DNA from: Chrysaora quinquecirrha
Taxonomy: Eukaryota; Cnidaria; Scyphozoa; Semaeostomeae; Pelagiidae
Direction of reading: 5' to 3'
Length of the DNA: 64,000 bases
Assembly: GCA_014526335.1 (NCBI GenBank)
Contig: JACTAT010000052.1
Span: 2,416,490-2,480,489 of the forward strand
Made by a program: the position numbers and the translations under genes. Shown piece by piece: positions 24,801 through 36,394 of the stretch (positions are counted from its first letter, which is position 1; each line of letters starts with the position of its first letter). Under the pieces are notes generated by a model. The model did no database searches. It was given only the letters and a program-made list of their open reading frames with translations, and had not been told where the DNA came from.

Positions 24801-27800
24801 TGTAAACATTTTGAAAAGACACTGGTGAAAGGAATAAGTCGACCTTCTAAGTTGCAAAGCTGATCTTACTGTTTCGGGACATAAATGTGTAATCGAATAA
24901 TCCAAGAAAATTATATGAAAATACGTATCAGATTTGATAATTCTAAACATTTTCAATTTTTCTTTACGAACATTTCTTCATAGTGAAGTGAAGTAGCATT
25001 AGGCATAATGGTGTGATGTTATGTGATCGTACATACCTGGAACCCAGGACTTTTGGTGGGCCGTGTGTAGGCCTAGCCAGTACTTAGTCGTTGTTAGTCG
25101 TTGGCATCTCGAGACGTTCATTAGTGACATGCGGTAATCATAGGTTGTGTTAGTCAAACATAACAATAATTATACGTAGTAAATCCGAATTCAACAACCT
25201 AAGTTTTTAGACGCCTAGTATTCACGATGTTGATCGTACAGCGATGAAAAGTTTGAGAATTCATAAGGAATTTGACCGTGAAAAGTCTCTCGGGTTAAAT
25301 TCAATAGTCTCAGTCATTCTTGACGGTCAAATCTGTTATAAAATTCAAAAATCTTCATCGCTATAAAATCACTATTCTGAAGAAACAGAGGTTCAACTTT
25401 TTTTTGTATTTTTTACAATAGAATTATTACTTTATTCTCAAGACAGCTCTTTCTTTGGGGTCAAGGATTTTTTGTCCGCCTCAATATGAAAGCCCCAGAC
25501 AAATATCTAAATAAATGCTTTTTCTTGCCAGACAACCTCGTTTGAGCAAGCAAATTTAAAATTGACGCCAGAGAAAGAAAGTTTATCAGAAGCTTAAACA
25601 TGTTTATTAGAATTGCAAACGAAAGATGACAAGATTGTTTGCTATTCACAATTCGACTACACTTTCCAGTAGTCATCTTCAGAGTCATCATTCCGTATTC
25701 ATTTCATTTCATACCGGTCTTAATCAACTCATTGCTACCTCTAGAATGCAAACAGATTAGCCAGAAATTTTCAAAATCTATTGGTTAAATAAAGTAAATA
25801 AGGTATAAGTGTGACATGTTTAATGACATGTTCAATGCAGCTACTACCCTCGTTACCCCTACTTCATGCCGTTATTACCAGAATATCAAGAAACTCAATT
25901 TACCAATTCCGAGTCAAGAAACTAGCCGGATAAAGGCATAGACCCAATAAGATTTTGAAAGGCATGTCCTAATGCATTAATGCAGAAAAAAACCAAGTTT
26001 TATAGTTTGGGAACACACTCCCTTCCAAATACCTGATCCTACAGTGCGACATGGATGGGACAAGTTCTATGAAATATTTTCACCTGGGTCGACGACCTTA
26101 CAGGAGACCGGGCCGTCGTTAACTACATGCTTTTTTTATATGAATACAGTCTATAAGAATATCGAGGCTCAAAATCACTGAAATTTAAGAATTATTTAAG
26201 AATAATGCCAGGCCCAAGCTTCTTCAAGACATTTTTTTTCTGCGTTTTTTACAATGCACAAAATGTGATTGTCGCGCTGTAGACTATATGTTTTACAATT
26301 AACATTGGACTACATTGGTTGAGATTGACAGAGTTGAAATAGTACACTTTTTTAATAAGCAACTGGTCTATAAGCAACTAGGGCTGAGATTTTGTTAAAA
26401 TTTTTGGTGAAATAGCTTTCTTTATACTGTACATCCTTGCAAACTTGTCAATTACATTGAAAAGCCAAAAAAGAGCCAAAATAAGGGGTTTTAGGGGGGT
26501 ACCAGTCATTATGCGTGGCTGAAATACTAGATACGTTAAGCAAATCTTGAGGGCTGGACCAAAGTCCAGCTGCTTATTGGAAAAAAAGTGTACTTCTAAC
26601 TGTAAATTAGGTTTTTCTATCATAAAATGGTAAACGACAGAGATTTTACTTATCGATAACTTTGTAAATTAAGAATAATATAAGAATATTTTTATGCTCA
26701 AAATCGAAAAATCTTAAGAATAATCTAGGCTCGGCAAAATTTAGGTATTATAAAAAGTGTGTATTTGGGCTCTCAGAGCCAAACATCCCTAGAGAAGATG
26801 AATCTCTATTTAATAGATTTTTTTATCAATCTTTATACACGATACTCTTTCAGCAGATTAAAATGCATTCTAAGTAAATCATATAGATATAAATGGGTAT
26901 AAATCCTAACAAAATAATGCTAGCAGTAGTGCTGTTCTTCCAAGGGGTCGTATTTGGTACCTATTTCTTCAGAAAGAAGTTTTTGAGACCTTGTTTGAAG
27001 CCAGTCAGGGAATTACTTGTTCTAATACTGACTGGGATCTCATTCCAAACCTTAGCGGGAGAAAAATGAAAACTGCATTTCGTATATTCAAGACTAGCTC
27101 TAGGAATTTGAAGGTCGAGGTAGTTTCTTGTTCTGTAAGCAGATACCATTGATCTTTGGGTGACTTTATTCTTAAGTTTGTCTGGACAAAGACCATGAAT
27201 TTACAGACCGACAGATTTAAAGACCAAGAAGTTACAGAATAAATTGAGTGTGTCTCTTTCTACCCTAGCTCAAAACGACGTTAGACAGTCTTTCAAAGAC
27301 AAAACACGAATCAAAAATAAAAATCGAGGATCTGAGTCAGGAAATGGAGACAAGAGTCAAGAAAGCCAAATTAGAGGCAGAGACCAAGTATGCGACTGTT
27401 ATTCGACAATTCAATGATTTAAAAAAGAATTCCTTTGAACTTGCAAATTCACATGCTATGATAAAACAAGAATATGCTAGTCTGAAATACGAAATGAAAT
27501 CATTGGCATCTTCTATTCATCCGGCTATGCTGGCAACTCAAAAAGCGGTAAGTCATATTGGTTTTTCTTTCCCAATCACTCTTAAGCCGGGCGCAAACCG
27601 TGCCAAAATGTCAGCCAACATCGCCGCCAACAATTGTTGGCCAACATGTTGGCACGGTTTGCTATAGACTTTGGCCTAATAAACAACATGTTGTTGACGA
27701 AAAAATGTTGACCAACATTTTTAAACATTGTTAAAACCTACATTTTCATCGAATTGAGCAAAATTGATGTATTGGTAAGGACTCCCAAAACATCTCAGAT

Positions 27801-30800
27801 GCTGTGATATTATAGCAAATCGTACCAACATGTTGGCCTATTTTCAGCCAACATGTTGGCCAACAATGCTGGCACGGTTTGCGCCTGCCTTATAACAGCT
27901 ACAGTTTTTAGACTCATTACCCGAGTCCCAGTTATCGCTATTGAATTGAATTGCTTGATGATCAATCTACAACTGAAGCGAACTGTACTGAACTGGATGA
28001 AGCGAATAATAATAACATAAATTTAATATTGCTTGCGAAAGTTAAGGGCTTTAGAGACGAGTTTATACATTTTAACTTTGTACATCTTTGGTTTGCTTCA
28101 AACCTCTGTACTTTGATGCTTCTTCAAACCACCTCTGAATACCGTAAATCCTCGAATAAGCCCCGGGGGCTTATTTGCAAAAATGAATTTTACGGTGGGG
28201 AGCTTATTCGAGGGAAGGGCTTATTTTAAAGTTCAATGGTTCCAGTTTGTTTTCGAAAGAATAGCAGAGAGAAAAATCTGCACTCTTTGATCAAAATCAG
28301 CTTTTTGCCAACAGCCAATGGGTGTTTATTCGAGGGGATGGCTTATTTGCATAAATGAATCCTTAGGTGGGGGCTTATTCGAGGGGAGGGCTTATTTGAA
28401 GATGATGGCTTATTTGAGAATTTACGGTAAGCCTCCAACGAATAAACACATGACTAAGTCATGTTGTTCGTTTTGAGTCTTTTCTGCGTCTTTTTTTTCT
28501 GGAGATTTCTGACAGATCGAAAGTCCATTCTTTTGGACAACTCTCGGAGAATACACCTTTTCAACTAAGAGCCTCGTTTTCAAAATTTACTAAAATTCGT
28601 TCGCACGAAAATTTTGACACCAGATTCAGATTGAGCACCTTCATTTTAGTGCTGAGGGAAAGTTTTACGCCCCTGGTCCTTACGATGTTGATTTCATAGC
28701 GATGAAAAGTTTAAAAATTTTTAAAGGATTTGACCGTGAAAATCGCTCGGGGTGAAATTTCACACCCTCAGTCATTTTTCACTGTCAAATCCCTTATAAA
28801 TTTTCAAACTTTTTATCGCTATAAAATCATCATGGTAAGGACTACAGGCGTTAAAATTTGCCTCATCACCAAAGCGAAGGTGCTGAATTCGAATCCAAAG
28901 TCGAAATGTTTCTGTGCGGCAATTTTCAAATTTTTTGAAAACGAGGCCCTTAGTTGAAAAGGTGTATTCGAAAGCTCTGGAAGCTCCGAATTCTCCTGAC
29001 TCTGGACCTAGAAGATTTCACAAATTTCGCAGAGTAATTGTTTCCAAATTAATTTCTCTAAAAGCGTCAGGTTTTCCAAAAAATGTGGTTTTGCGTCTTG
29101 AAGTTCACCTATTTGCGGAATCCAGGAAGAGATAAAAGCTGAAAAGAACGCGTTCTAAGTAATTATTATATGATGTTTGAAAATACGGCTGTTCGCACCG
29201 GCAACGGCCCATGCTGTTTGGTTCTTGAAATACTGGCGAATGATGTTTCTTGAGTTCAGATTCTGTATCAAAGTTTGAAAATAGGATATTATTTTCGAAC
29301 ACCATATAATAAAGCGACTGCTCAATCAATGCAGGAAAATGTTCGAACCTCAGCGTTTTGTGCGGACCTCACTGCGTTTAGTCCGTACGTTGTGCTTCGG
29401 TCCGAATATTTTCCAGCATTGACCTCGCAATCGTTCAATAACCTCATTATTTATTTTTTATCAAACAGATCACAACAGCCATTGCAGATATTGATGACAA
29501 GAACAAAATACTTGTTGAAAAATATAAAAAAGAGATGCGACTTAGGAAAAAATACCATAACGAAGTCGTCGAATTAAAAGGCAACATCCGGGTGTTCTGC
29601 AGGGTCAGACCCCGGATTAAGGAAGATGGCGACGGAATAAACGGAGAAAACGTGGTATCATTCGATGATTTTGATGATGGTATTCTCACTGTTGAGCACA
29701 AGGGTAAAATGAAAGAATTTGAAGTTGATCGGGTGTTTAGGCCCACATCAACACAAGTCGAAGTAAGTCATATTGCTGTTTTATATAGGATAGAATTATA
29801 AAGAAATTACAATTGCATCTACCAGTAGAGAGTAGGGAATAACATTCCCCTTCTTTTTGATCGCCTTCTTTAAAACCTAGGAGACAGGGTGCAAGGGTTT
29901 CCTTTGTCTAAAACGAAAGAGTTTGAGGTTGATCGGGTGTTTAGGCCCAATTGAAATGTTTACTGCCATCTCCAGAACAAAAACTGCTCCCATTTTTTGT
30001 CGGCATTATGCCCAGCCACACCCACTAGTCGTGGTCCTTTCTACGGCCCTGCCTGTAATTTTGTGTTTAAGTGTTTTAGCAAAGTTTGAACATTCTTACA
30101 AAATACATACAGTATTCATGATGAGACTTTCTCTTTGCATTGTCCTGTAGTCGTACTTTGGCATTATTTTGGAGTAGGAGGGAGTCTCATAATTTTCATA
30201 AATGATTGAAGGTTCTCTCTTACCCAACAACCCCCATCCAGTACCCTCTCTTCCTTGCATTTTCTGTATTTTTTCTAACGAAGCAGTGCGTTGAATCACG
30301 CTGATCCCTGTGGTGTTTATTATTGGAGAGAGGCATTTATTGCTATTTTTGTGTGGAACTGGAAGGCGTTTACTAGAATGAGCCGTTTATTACAGGAAAT
30401 ACGTTTATTAAAAGAAATTTTTTTCTAGGTTTTCAACGAAGTCGAGTCACTTGTAACGTCTTGCATTGATGGCTATAATGTGTGTATTTTTGCTTACGGG
30501 CAAACAGGTAGTGGAAAGACCTTTACGATGGAGGTTAGTTTTCATATGAATTTTTCTTTGCTTATCCGATAAATTTAATACATGTATTTTTTATAAGAAA
30601 CTTTTTATAAGAAATCCAACTCCTCAAATGGCCCTTGGAAGTTAAAGAAATTTAAGAATGCCAAACAAGGTTTTGATTAAGCAAAAGAAATGGAAAATTT
30701 GTTACACAGATTAAAAGAGTATTGGTTAGATTTGTTGTTGTTCTAAGGGCGTGTTCTTCTAAACCTCCAAAACCTTTCGAATTTTGAAAACAGAAAGCTG

Positions 30801-33800
30801 ATGAAAAACAGAATCCATGATTTTCAAGAAACACGAATTTTGGAAATCTGAATCTTTTCGCGCCAAAAGTCTTGCTTGCCTCGTCCCCAGGCCCATTCGT
30901 GGAATGTATCCTGGCAACTGACAAAATTGCAGCTATGTTCGAACTTCAAACCGTGAATCTCTCAAAAGTCTCGGAAACCTTCTGCTCTTGATAGCAGAAG
31001 GTTTTGGAACTCTTCAAAACCTGCTGTTCTCAGAAGAATGGATTTGAAAAGCACACATTCCGAAAAAAAGGCTACCGAAAAAAAGAATTGGTTTAGAAAA
31101 CACGCCCTAAGTCTATCGTAAGCTTTCTTATCTTTAGGGAACGCTCGAAGATCCTGGAATCAACCAGAGGGCGCTTAGCTTGCTCTTTAAAGAAATCTCC
31201 GAAAGAAACGATTGGTCCTATCGTATCTCCGTATGCATGATGGAAATATATAATGAAAGCTTAAGAGATTTGCTAGCAACAAAGAATCACGAAGGATCTT
31301 TGGATATCAAGCAGAGTAAAGACACGGTATTCGTTCCAGGGTTGAACGAAGTCGAGGTTACCAATGCTTCAGAAGTCAACAATGTGAGTATTGATAAATT
31401 TGCTTTGGAACATACAACAGTAGACTTATTACACAAATTTCAGAGTTTTAATAATCCTCACATCAAACGGAGACTACACCAACCGTTCTGCCTTGCTCTT
31501 GCAATCACCATGGTTACGAAGATTTCTGTCATAATGGCCTAAATATGCCGGGTCTAAATTTCCTTGAAAAACAGTGTTACCTTATAAATAATGTACTATA
31601 ATTGCTTACTTATTCTAACGACGCCCCCAATTGATGTACAGTATAATCCCTTGATTTGTTAAGGCGATTCGGCTTCTTAAGGTTCGAGGTTTTTAAAGGC
31701 AAGCCCTTTCAAGTCAAATTCTACTTTCCCAATGGGCTGAGTGTTCTTATTTTTGGGCCTAACCATAAGTGTTGTTGTGGGTGAGTTAGGGCCAATCGCT
31801 AGGATTCACTAGTACGTTAAGTAATCAAGATTTCGACCCTTGCTGTGACGCTACCGTAGCTGGGGCTCGAACCCTGACCTCTCTGAGGTTCTGACACCAT
31901 GAGCCAGCTTGATTAGGCCACGACCCCACAGCATCACGTTTATTTTCCCCATTTAGAACTATAGCAGTTATCACGATTCATGCGTCTAGTGCAGGTTAAA
32001 AACCAAAGCAAACAAAGATACCAATCTGCCTTGACTGTTCCTTTTCAGTCTCTTTTGGGTGTAGGCCTAATTTTAAAGCACTGATAGTCAATATAGCTGT
32101 TATTTTCCCTCAGGTTTTCGCCCTTGGTCATAAGAACAGGAAGACTGCATCAACCAACATGAATGAGCACTCAAGTCGCTCACATGCTATACTAGTAATA
32201 AACATCACAGGTGAAAATAAAAATACTGGCACAAAGACAACAGGTAGGTCTTTGCCATCTAATTGGTCTTTGCTTATTCAAAACTGTTCTGCTTTCTAAT
32301 ATAAAAGTTAATACCTTAAATCCTCGAATAAGCCCCCAGGAGCTTATTTGGTAAAATGAATTTTACGGTGGGGGCTTATTTGAGGGGAAGGCTTGTTCGA
32401 GGGGGGGCTTATGTTAAAGCTCAGTGGTTCCAGTGTGTTGTCGAAAGAATAGCAGAGAGAAAAATCTGTACTCTTGTAATGTAACTTCTCCAGTGTTTTA
32501 ATTAGTTGAAAGCAACAAATTCATAAATCTTTGGAATAATTCCCCATAGGGGCTTTTTTCGAGGGGAGGGCTTATTTGTAAAAAGGAATTTTTAGGTGGG
32601 GGCTTATTCGAGTGGAGGGCTTATTCGAAGGTGGGTGCTTATTCGAGGATTTACGATATCGAGAATTATAGAGCTGTGAATTTACTGTACCTACACGTTT
32701 TTAGCAAACAACTTGACTAAGAGCCAGCCGTCAGACTTGCTTAAAGCATCTGAGATTTCAGCCTTCAGAGTTTTTTATGAGTCGCTTAATTTTGGTAAGA
32801 TTCAATAAACAACAGAGTTTTTGTTAAAGAATCTTTGGCGTTTCCCCGCTAAAATGTTAGGTGAAATTGATTCACAATTTATTACAATTATGTACCAACC
32901 AAATTGTTTATTTAAAAAAAGGTTGAAGAAAGGCAATTTTGTGTTGTTGCTAAGGTATACAGGTTTATCGATGAGGATGCAGTTGCTTAACATGTGATAT
33001 GATAGGAGCTAAAGTTGTTATTGACTGATTGCTTTTTTAAAAAAGTGTAGGCTGGTAACCTAAACCCCAAGTCTTTGGTACTCTGGTACTCTACTACTCT
33101 AACCAATATTAATAGCTGGACGAGAATTTTAGTAATACTAAAATTGCTATCTTTTAACTTGAAAAAAGCCGTTGTTTCGTGAGTTTTTGTTGAATTTTCA
33201 CATCGATAATTTTGCTCTTCTGCAGGAAAATTGAATCTTGTTGACCTCGCTGGTTCCGAGCGAGTGTCTAAATCTGGAGCGGAGGGAGCCAGAATGAAAG
33301 AAGCACAAAACATTAATAAATCGCTATCAGCTTTGGGAGATGTCATCCACTCGTTAAAGAATAAAAATAGTCATATTCCATACAGGAATACTAAACTTAC
33401 ATACCTCCTGCAAGACTCGCTTGGTAATTATATCTTGCTTTCATTTTTTCTACTTTCCATTTAATGGAAACAGAAAAGCTTTTCAGTTGTTCAAGTAGAC
33501 GTGTTTTTTTTATACGAAACCAAGAATCAGCTAAGTAATGAAAGTTTCTTAAAATTTTAAGGTCGAGTACTGGGAGTTCTTAGGGCCTGTTCATATGAGA
33601 CAAAACACCTCACCTCCCATGCCCGGGGCTGTCAAGCGAGAAAAATTTTTTGCTTCAGTTTTATGGCATTTTCACTTCACCTGCCAGCTCCAGGGCTGAG
33701 AAGTGAAGTGTTTAAAAGTCTCTCTTCCATGAAATGAGAACGAGGATTCTAGCGTTCTACTCAAACAGTTTTTCATCTCACCATACCGGTGGTATTTCGT

Positions 33801-35418
33801 TTATATGGGAAAAAATCACATCGCCTGCGTGAAATTTCACCTTAGTTGAGGTGAAATCTCGCTATACCGGTGTTGTTGGATTCGTTATATAAACAAGAAA
33901 TCAGCAATATAAAGCATTCTATGGGAAGGTGAAATATCGCCTATCAGCGCCGGGTCTGGCAGGTGTCAGGTGAAATGTTACAGGCCCTTATTCTTTAATA
34001 TCCTTGTTTAGAATCTCTGTAGTAGGAAATGTCACTTCTTGATTCATGCACAATTTCATCTTCTCTTCAGGTGGGGATTCAAAGACCCTGATGGTTGTTC
34101 AAGTCGCTCCGGTCCGAAAAAATGAAGGAGAAACGTATTGTAGTCTCGATTTTGCGCAAAGGGTTAAAAGTGTAGAGCTCGGGCAAGCGACTAAAAAGAT
34201 AGAAATGGCCGATAGATTTAATGAGGTAGGCATAGTTTTCATTTTTTATCGTGCAAATTGCTGACACTGTGACGCAACACCATTTACAGTTGATCCCCGA
34301 CTTTAAGGGCCTATTCAGATGGAGGCGAACCAGCCCACTTGCCAGTCTAGCCTGGTCAAGGAGACAGATTTCAAGTTCTGTTCATATGGGATAATTCTGG
34401 CCCGCCTACCGAGACGGAAATTTTGCATTTCGGCATCTTCAAAGCCTTTGTGATTTCACACATGCGCTGTCGAAACGATTCCAGCCTAGTTAGTGGGATG
34501 GAGTGTTCGTATGAGAAATTTTCGGCCCACTAGCCGGGATCCGAGATCTCGTCATTGTTCAATCGAAATCTCGCTTACCGGGCCAGCCGGTGGGGGGACT
34601 CTTCGAGCCGAGCATCATCATCAGGGACCAAGCTTTTAAATCAAATATTCGGCACTGTTTGCTATAGATGTTGGCCCTTTAAACAACATGGTGTTGACGA
34701 TAAAATGTTGGCCAACATTTTTGAACATGTTTAAAAATTTTGGCCAACATTTTTGTCGATTTGGACAAAATTGATGTGTAGGTACGGTTTGCTATGTCTC
34801 GCCGTCTCGCATGTTGGCACGACATTTTCAACTTCTGTCGTTATTTCGGAGGCCCTTAAATGAGTAATAGATTTAAGCTGGCGGTTTGATACGAAACACG
34901 AGTTTTTTCGAGTTTTTTCAATCAAAAGAGCGCGCAATAAACAAACAGCTGCTTCCTTTTCGGTCCTGTTTGCAAGTGATCATTTGTAAATGACTACAAC
35001 AACCCAAAACTTCTCAGATGTTGTGATTGTATGGCAAACCGTACCAACATGTTTGCCTATTTTCAGTCAATATGTTGGCCAACAATGCTAGCACGGTTTG
35101 CGTCCGCCTTAAGATGAACTGAATATGTGTGAATGTGGTATGAGATGCAGTTCGAAGCAGTGCTTGCTTGCTCAAATAACTGGGCCAATCCTTAGTTTCG
35201 TTCGAATCACGCTGGCCTAGATTTCTAGGTGCTAGCGCCATTCGTACAATTCTAGGCTCAATCCGTACTTTTATGTTTCAAACTTTTGCAAGACTCGCAT
35301 GTTTAGTATTGGAAATACTATGAGAAATTAACAAAATAAACATAAGGCTAGTAATCTATTCTCTTTTTTCTAGTCATTAGGCACGCCGAAATCGAGAACT
35401 CCCAAGAAAAGGACGTAA
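18879..35418 (+). CDS. KIFC3: Kinesin-14 with C-terminal motor, KIFC3-like
   Basis: Complete 15-exon gene: 18879-18935, 19221-19335, 20418-20501, 20612-20700, 21514-21947, 22610-22843, 24477-24593, 27269-27547, 29469-29762, 30429-30533, 31138-31383, 32114-32243, 33226-33423, 34071-34225, 35374-35418. All phases agree except one missing base in exon 5 (about 860 aa if restored). A Ser/Pro-rich start and acidic patch ([12 protein letters not shown]) precede a long coiled coil (about 100-500). Next come the kinesin-14 neck and motor start [13 protein letters not shown] (about 507), P-loop GQTGSGKT (592-599), switch I NEHSSRSH (702-709), switch II DLAGSE (735-740) and [14 protein letters not shown]. 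The wording ([13 protein letters not shown] block, [28 protein letters not shown]) is closer to KIFC3 than KIFC1. Expected role: minus-end-directed microtubule motor. The tail is basic with TP sites ([12 protein letters not shown]). Introns are full of MITEs. Confidence 0.93.
19369..19794. mobile_element. Inverted-repeat element, family A-MITE, short copy
   Basis: Starts AAACAGCAGAAACATTTTTG and contains GACACCCCTCAGAGTATGAA and GTCAGAAACAGACTGAAAC; the right arm carries the inverse (TTTCAGTCTGTTTCTGATG, then TTTCCAGTGCCTCTGT). Same family as 299-1437. Partial relatives occur at 22058-22150 and 46110-46245. Confidence 0.7.
20848..21115. mobile_element. Inverted-repeat element, family I (GTGGATCAGATC), copy 1
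   Basis: Left AAAGTGGATCAGATCCTGCA and right TTGATCCACTTTAGATCC are in inverted relation, with GTGTGTAAACGCAAGG near the right end. It matches 50779-51112. Located in kinesin intron 4. Confidence 0.65.
21570..21574 (+). other. Probable one-base deletion in kinesin exon 5
   Basis: Exon 5 (21514-21947) is 434 bases, one short of a multiple of three, while both flanking exons need phase 0. The upstream frame runs to a TGA at 21655-21657; the downstream coiled-coil frame opens only after a TGA at 21552-21554. A single missing base within the A run at 21570-21574 would join them and keep a continuous heptad-like coiled coil. Confidence 0.8.
22888..23043. mobile_element. Family-B inverted-repeat element, partial copy 2
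   Basis: ATGATCAAACATTGTTGGTC and AATGTTTAACCGTTTGAGCACG match the left half of family B. The right arm is missing, replaced by the family-C element that starts at about 23044. Confidence 0.55.
23044..23319. mobile_element. Inverted-repeat element, family C (AGCTTTAG...GACATG), copy 1
   Basis: Left end AAAGCTTATGATCTGGCTAAACTAGG (first 20 bases diagnostic) and right end CTAGTTTAGCCACAGCTTTA are inverted. Internal words GACATGTTCCCTCCATGTCT and TGTTTAGCCACCCTGGGAGA recur in the copy at 39143-39420. Confidence 0.7.
23725..24333. mobile_element. Two adjacent family-B inverted-repeat elements
   Basis: The segment 23725-24025 carries GAGGCGCTGGCTCAACTATC and ends near TTATTGATCATTCGGGC. The clearer copy 24044-24333 opens CCCTGGCCAAACGATCAAAC and closes ATTGTTTGATCGTTTGGC. 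Each has an internal GGCCACGTCxxAAAACATTGC block facing its own inverse, so each could fold into a long hairpin. Confidence 0.7.
25215..25378. mobile_element. 160-bp hairpin repeat (CGATGAAAAGTTTGA...CATCGCTATAAAATC), copy 1
   Basis: Left arm GCGATGAAAAGTTTGAGAAT, middle GGAATTTGACCGTGAAAAG, right arm GACGGTCAAATCTGTTATAA then TTCATCGCTATAAAATC. Near-perfect foldback. A second copy is at 28682-28835. In kinesin intron 7. Confidence 0.7.
26137..26770. mobile_element. Nested inverted-repeat elements in kinesin intron 7
   Basis: The outer part carries TATAAGAATATCGAGGCTC and, near 26690-26765, TATAAGAATATTTTTATGC and AAAAAGTGTGTA words shared with the hairpin at 39809-39954. An inner unit at 26340-26597 begins AGTACACTTTTTTAATAAGC and ends GCTTATTGGAAAAAAAGTGT, in inverted relation. 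It appears to be one MITE inserted in another. Confidence 0.55.
26955..27196 (-). mobile_element. LINE ORF2 C-terminal fragment
   Basis: The minus strand encodes [20 protein letters not shown], then [20 protein letters not shown] and [10 protein letters not shown], the closing motif (K-S-F-x-x-x-x-AKxWNxLPxxIR) of many non-LTR retrotransposon ORF2 proteins. A second minus frame at 27196-27140 (LRIKSPKDQ) appears to be its upstream part after a frameshift. Located just before kinesin exon 8; not a host gene. Confidence 0.75.
27581..27892. mobile_element. Inverted-repeat element, family E, copy 2
   Basis: Begins TTAAGCCGGGCGCAAACCGT and ends GGCACGGTTTGCGCCTGCCT, with CCAACATGTTGG palindromes inside. 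It starts only 33 bases after kinesin exon 8. Confidence 0.8.
28141..28428. mobile_element. Inverted-repeat element, family F (CCGTAAATCCTCGAATAAGC), copy 1
   Basis: Left ACCGTAAATCCTCGAATAAG, right TATTTGAGAATTTACGGT. Inner GGGGGCTTATTCGAGGGGAG words repeat in both halves. Second copy at 32312-32657. Both lie in kinesin introns. Confidence 0.8.
28545..28975. mobile_element. Nested hairpin: outer CCTTTTCAACTAAGAGCCTC pair around an inner repeat
   Basis: The left outer arm (ACACCTTTTCAACTAAGAGC, then CTCGTTTTCAAAATTT) faces a right outer arm (TTTTGAAAACGAGGCCCTTA, then GTTGAAAAGGTGT). Between them sits copy 2 of the 160-bp hairpin (28682-28835), so one foldback repeat is inserted in another. 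Confidence 0.65.
30743..31111. mobile_element. Inverted-repeat element, family L (CTAAGGGCGTGTTCTTC)
   Basis: Left CTAAGGGCGTGTTCTTCTAA, right TTTAGAAAACACGCCCTAAG; the arms continue with AACCTCCAAAACC/GGTTTTGGAA-like blocks. It ends only 26 bases before kinesin exon 11. Confidence 0.7.
31780..31937 (-). mobile_element. tRNA-derived SINE, family A, copy 3
   Basis: The minus strand carries GTGATGCTGTGGGGTCGTGG, the B-box GGTTCGAGCCCC and the GCGTCACAGC block. More diverged than the other three copies, and the tail is shortened. Confidence 0.65.
32312..32657. mobile_element. Inverted-repeat element, family F, copy 2
   Basis: Left TACCTTAAATCCTCGAATAA, right TTATTCGAGGATTTACGATA; same internal GAGGGGAGGGCTTATT words as 28141-28428. 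Confidence 0.75.
33580..33990. mobile_element. Inverted-repeat element, family J (TAGGGCCTGTTCATATGAG)
   Basis: Left TTAGGGCCTGTTCATATGAG, right end GTGAAATGTTACAGGCCCTTA (last 20 diagnostic). CACCTCACCTCCC and GTGAAATTTCACC words repeat in both halves. It lies in kinesin intron 13; the neighbouring 34308-34620 segment opens similarly (AAGGGCCTATTCAGATGGAG). Confidence 0.65.
34308..34620. mobile_element. Degraded GC-richer repeat in last kinesin intron
   Basis: Starts AAGGGCCTATTCAGATGGAG, with CCAGCCCACTTGCC and GGCCCACTAGCCGGGAT blocks in partial inversion. It resembles family J in its opening, but the right terminus is not clear. Confidence 0.4.
34655..35112. mobile_element. Inverted-repeat element, family E, copy 3
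   Basis: Left part GTTTGCTATAGATGTTGGCC, right end AGCACGGTTTGCGTCCGCCT; inner TGTTGGCCAACATTTTTG palindromes. Same family as 11118-11603 and 27581-27892. Confidence 0.7.
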
Positions 35419-35893
35419 AGGACAAATATCTGCTTTTTCAAGGATTTCCGATCATCATATGAATTCACAGAAGAATTGAAACGCTGTTTTATTGAGAACT
35501 ACGACAATTGATTTGCTATGGTGCTGGTCAGAATATTTTATCCTGAGTGAGGTCTTATTCAAACTCTCCATTTATTTCACTGAACAGCAGTCGTCCTTTG
35601 TATAGCCTTATCGAGCTTTGTTCAGCAGCTTTTCAAGCATACTCGACATCACTAAACTGTTGTAAACAAAGTAAAGAAATGTTGACTTGATGCACTAAAA
35701 ATTTGGTACTGATTCTGATTTTTCCTGAACAACACCGAACCGCACATAAACAAGGTGTTTGAACGCTCAACTTTTCACCAGCTATTAACCTTGATCTAAG
35801 GGACCATTTAGGAGCGACGAGAAAACCCTGAGAGCTTCACAATCTTAGAGCCTTTTACTTTTTGCTTTTACTTGAATTGTCACCGCGACAATA

Positions 35894-36370
35894 CAGTTGA
35901 CATCCGCTATCTCGACTGCCCGCTATCTCGAACATTCGCTATCTCGAACGATTTTCCATTTCCCCTCGTTTTGGTATAAGGGTTTGTATAGAAACATCAT
36001 CCGCTATCTCGAACCCCGTTATCTCGAACATTCGCTGTCTTGAACCATTTTCGATTTTCCATGGAGGAAAACGGGAATGGCAGCAACTAAGTGATATGCT
36101 GTCCTTGTATACAATAGATGAAGCTGTTCTCTTTCGATGTGCTGCATCGCCATTATCACAATTTCACCAGTAGTAGGGATGAAACCAGATGAGCTTTGAC
36201 TCCTATGTAAAAAATACCAGACTTGTTTGATGAAATTTGGGATCAGTAACCCTGCATGTTAATAGAGGTTCCTTTTATGACTCAAAAACTATAATTTTTT
36301 ATATTAATATGGGGTATCTCGAACTAATTCCAGTTTCCCTTGAGAGTTCGAGATAGCGGATGTCAACTGT
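35894..36370. mobile_element. Inverted-repeat element, family D, copy 2 (reverse sense)
   Basis: Begins CAGTTGACATCCGCTATCTC and ends GAGATAGCGGATGTCAACTG. It contains TTGACTCCTATGTAAAAAAT, whose reverse complement is in the copy at 3029-3532. It probably lies in the kinesin 3' UTR, so it may be transcribed as a hairpin. Confidence 0.8.
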
Positions 36371-36394
36371 AAAAACTAAAAGTTCCACGTGTAG

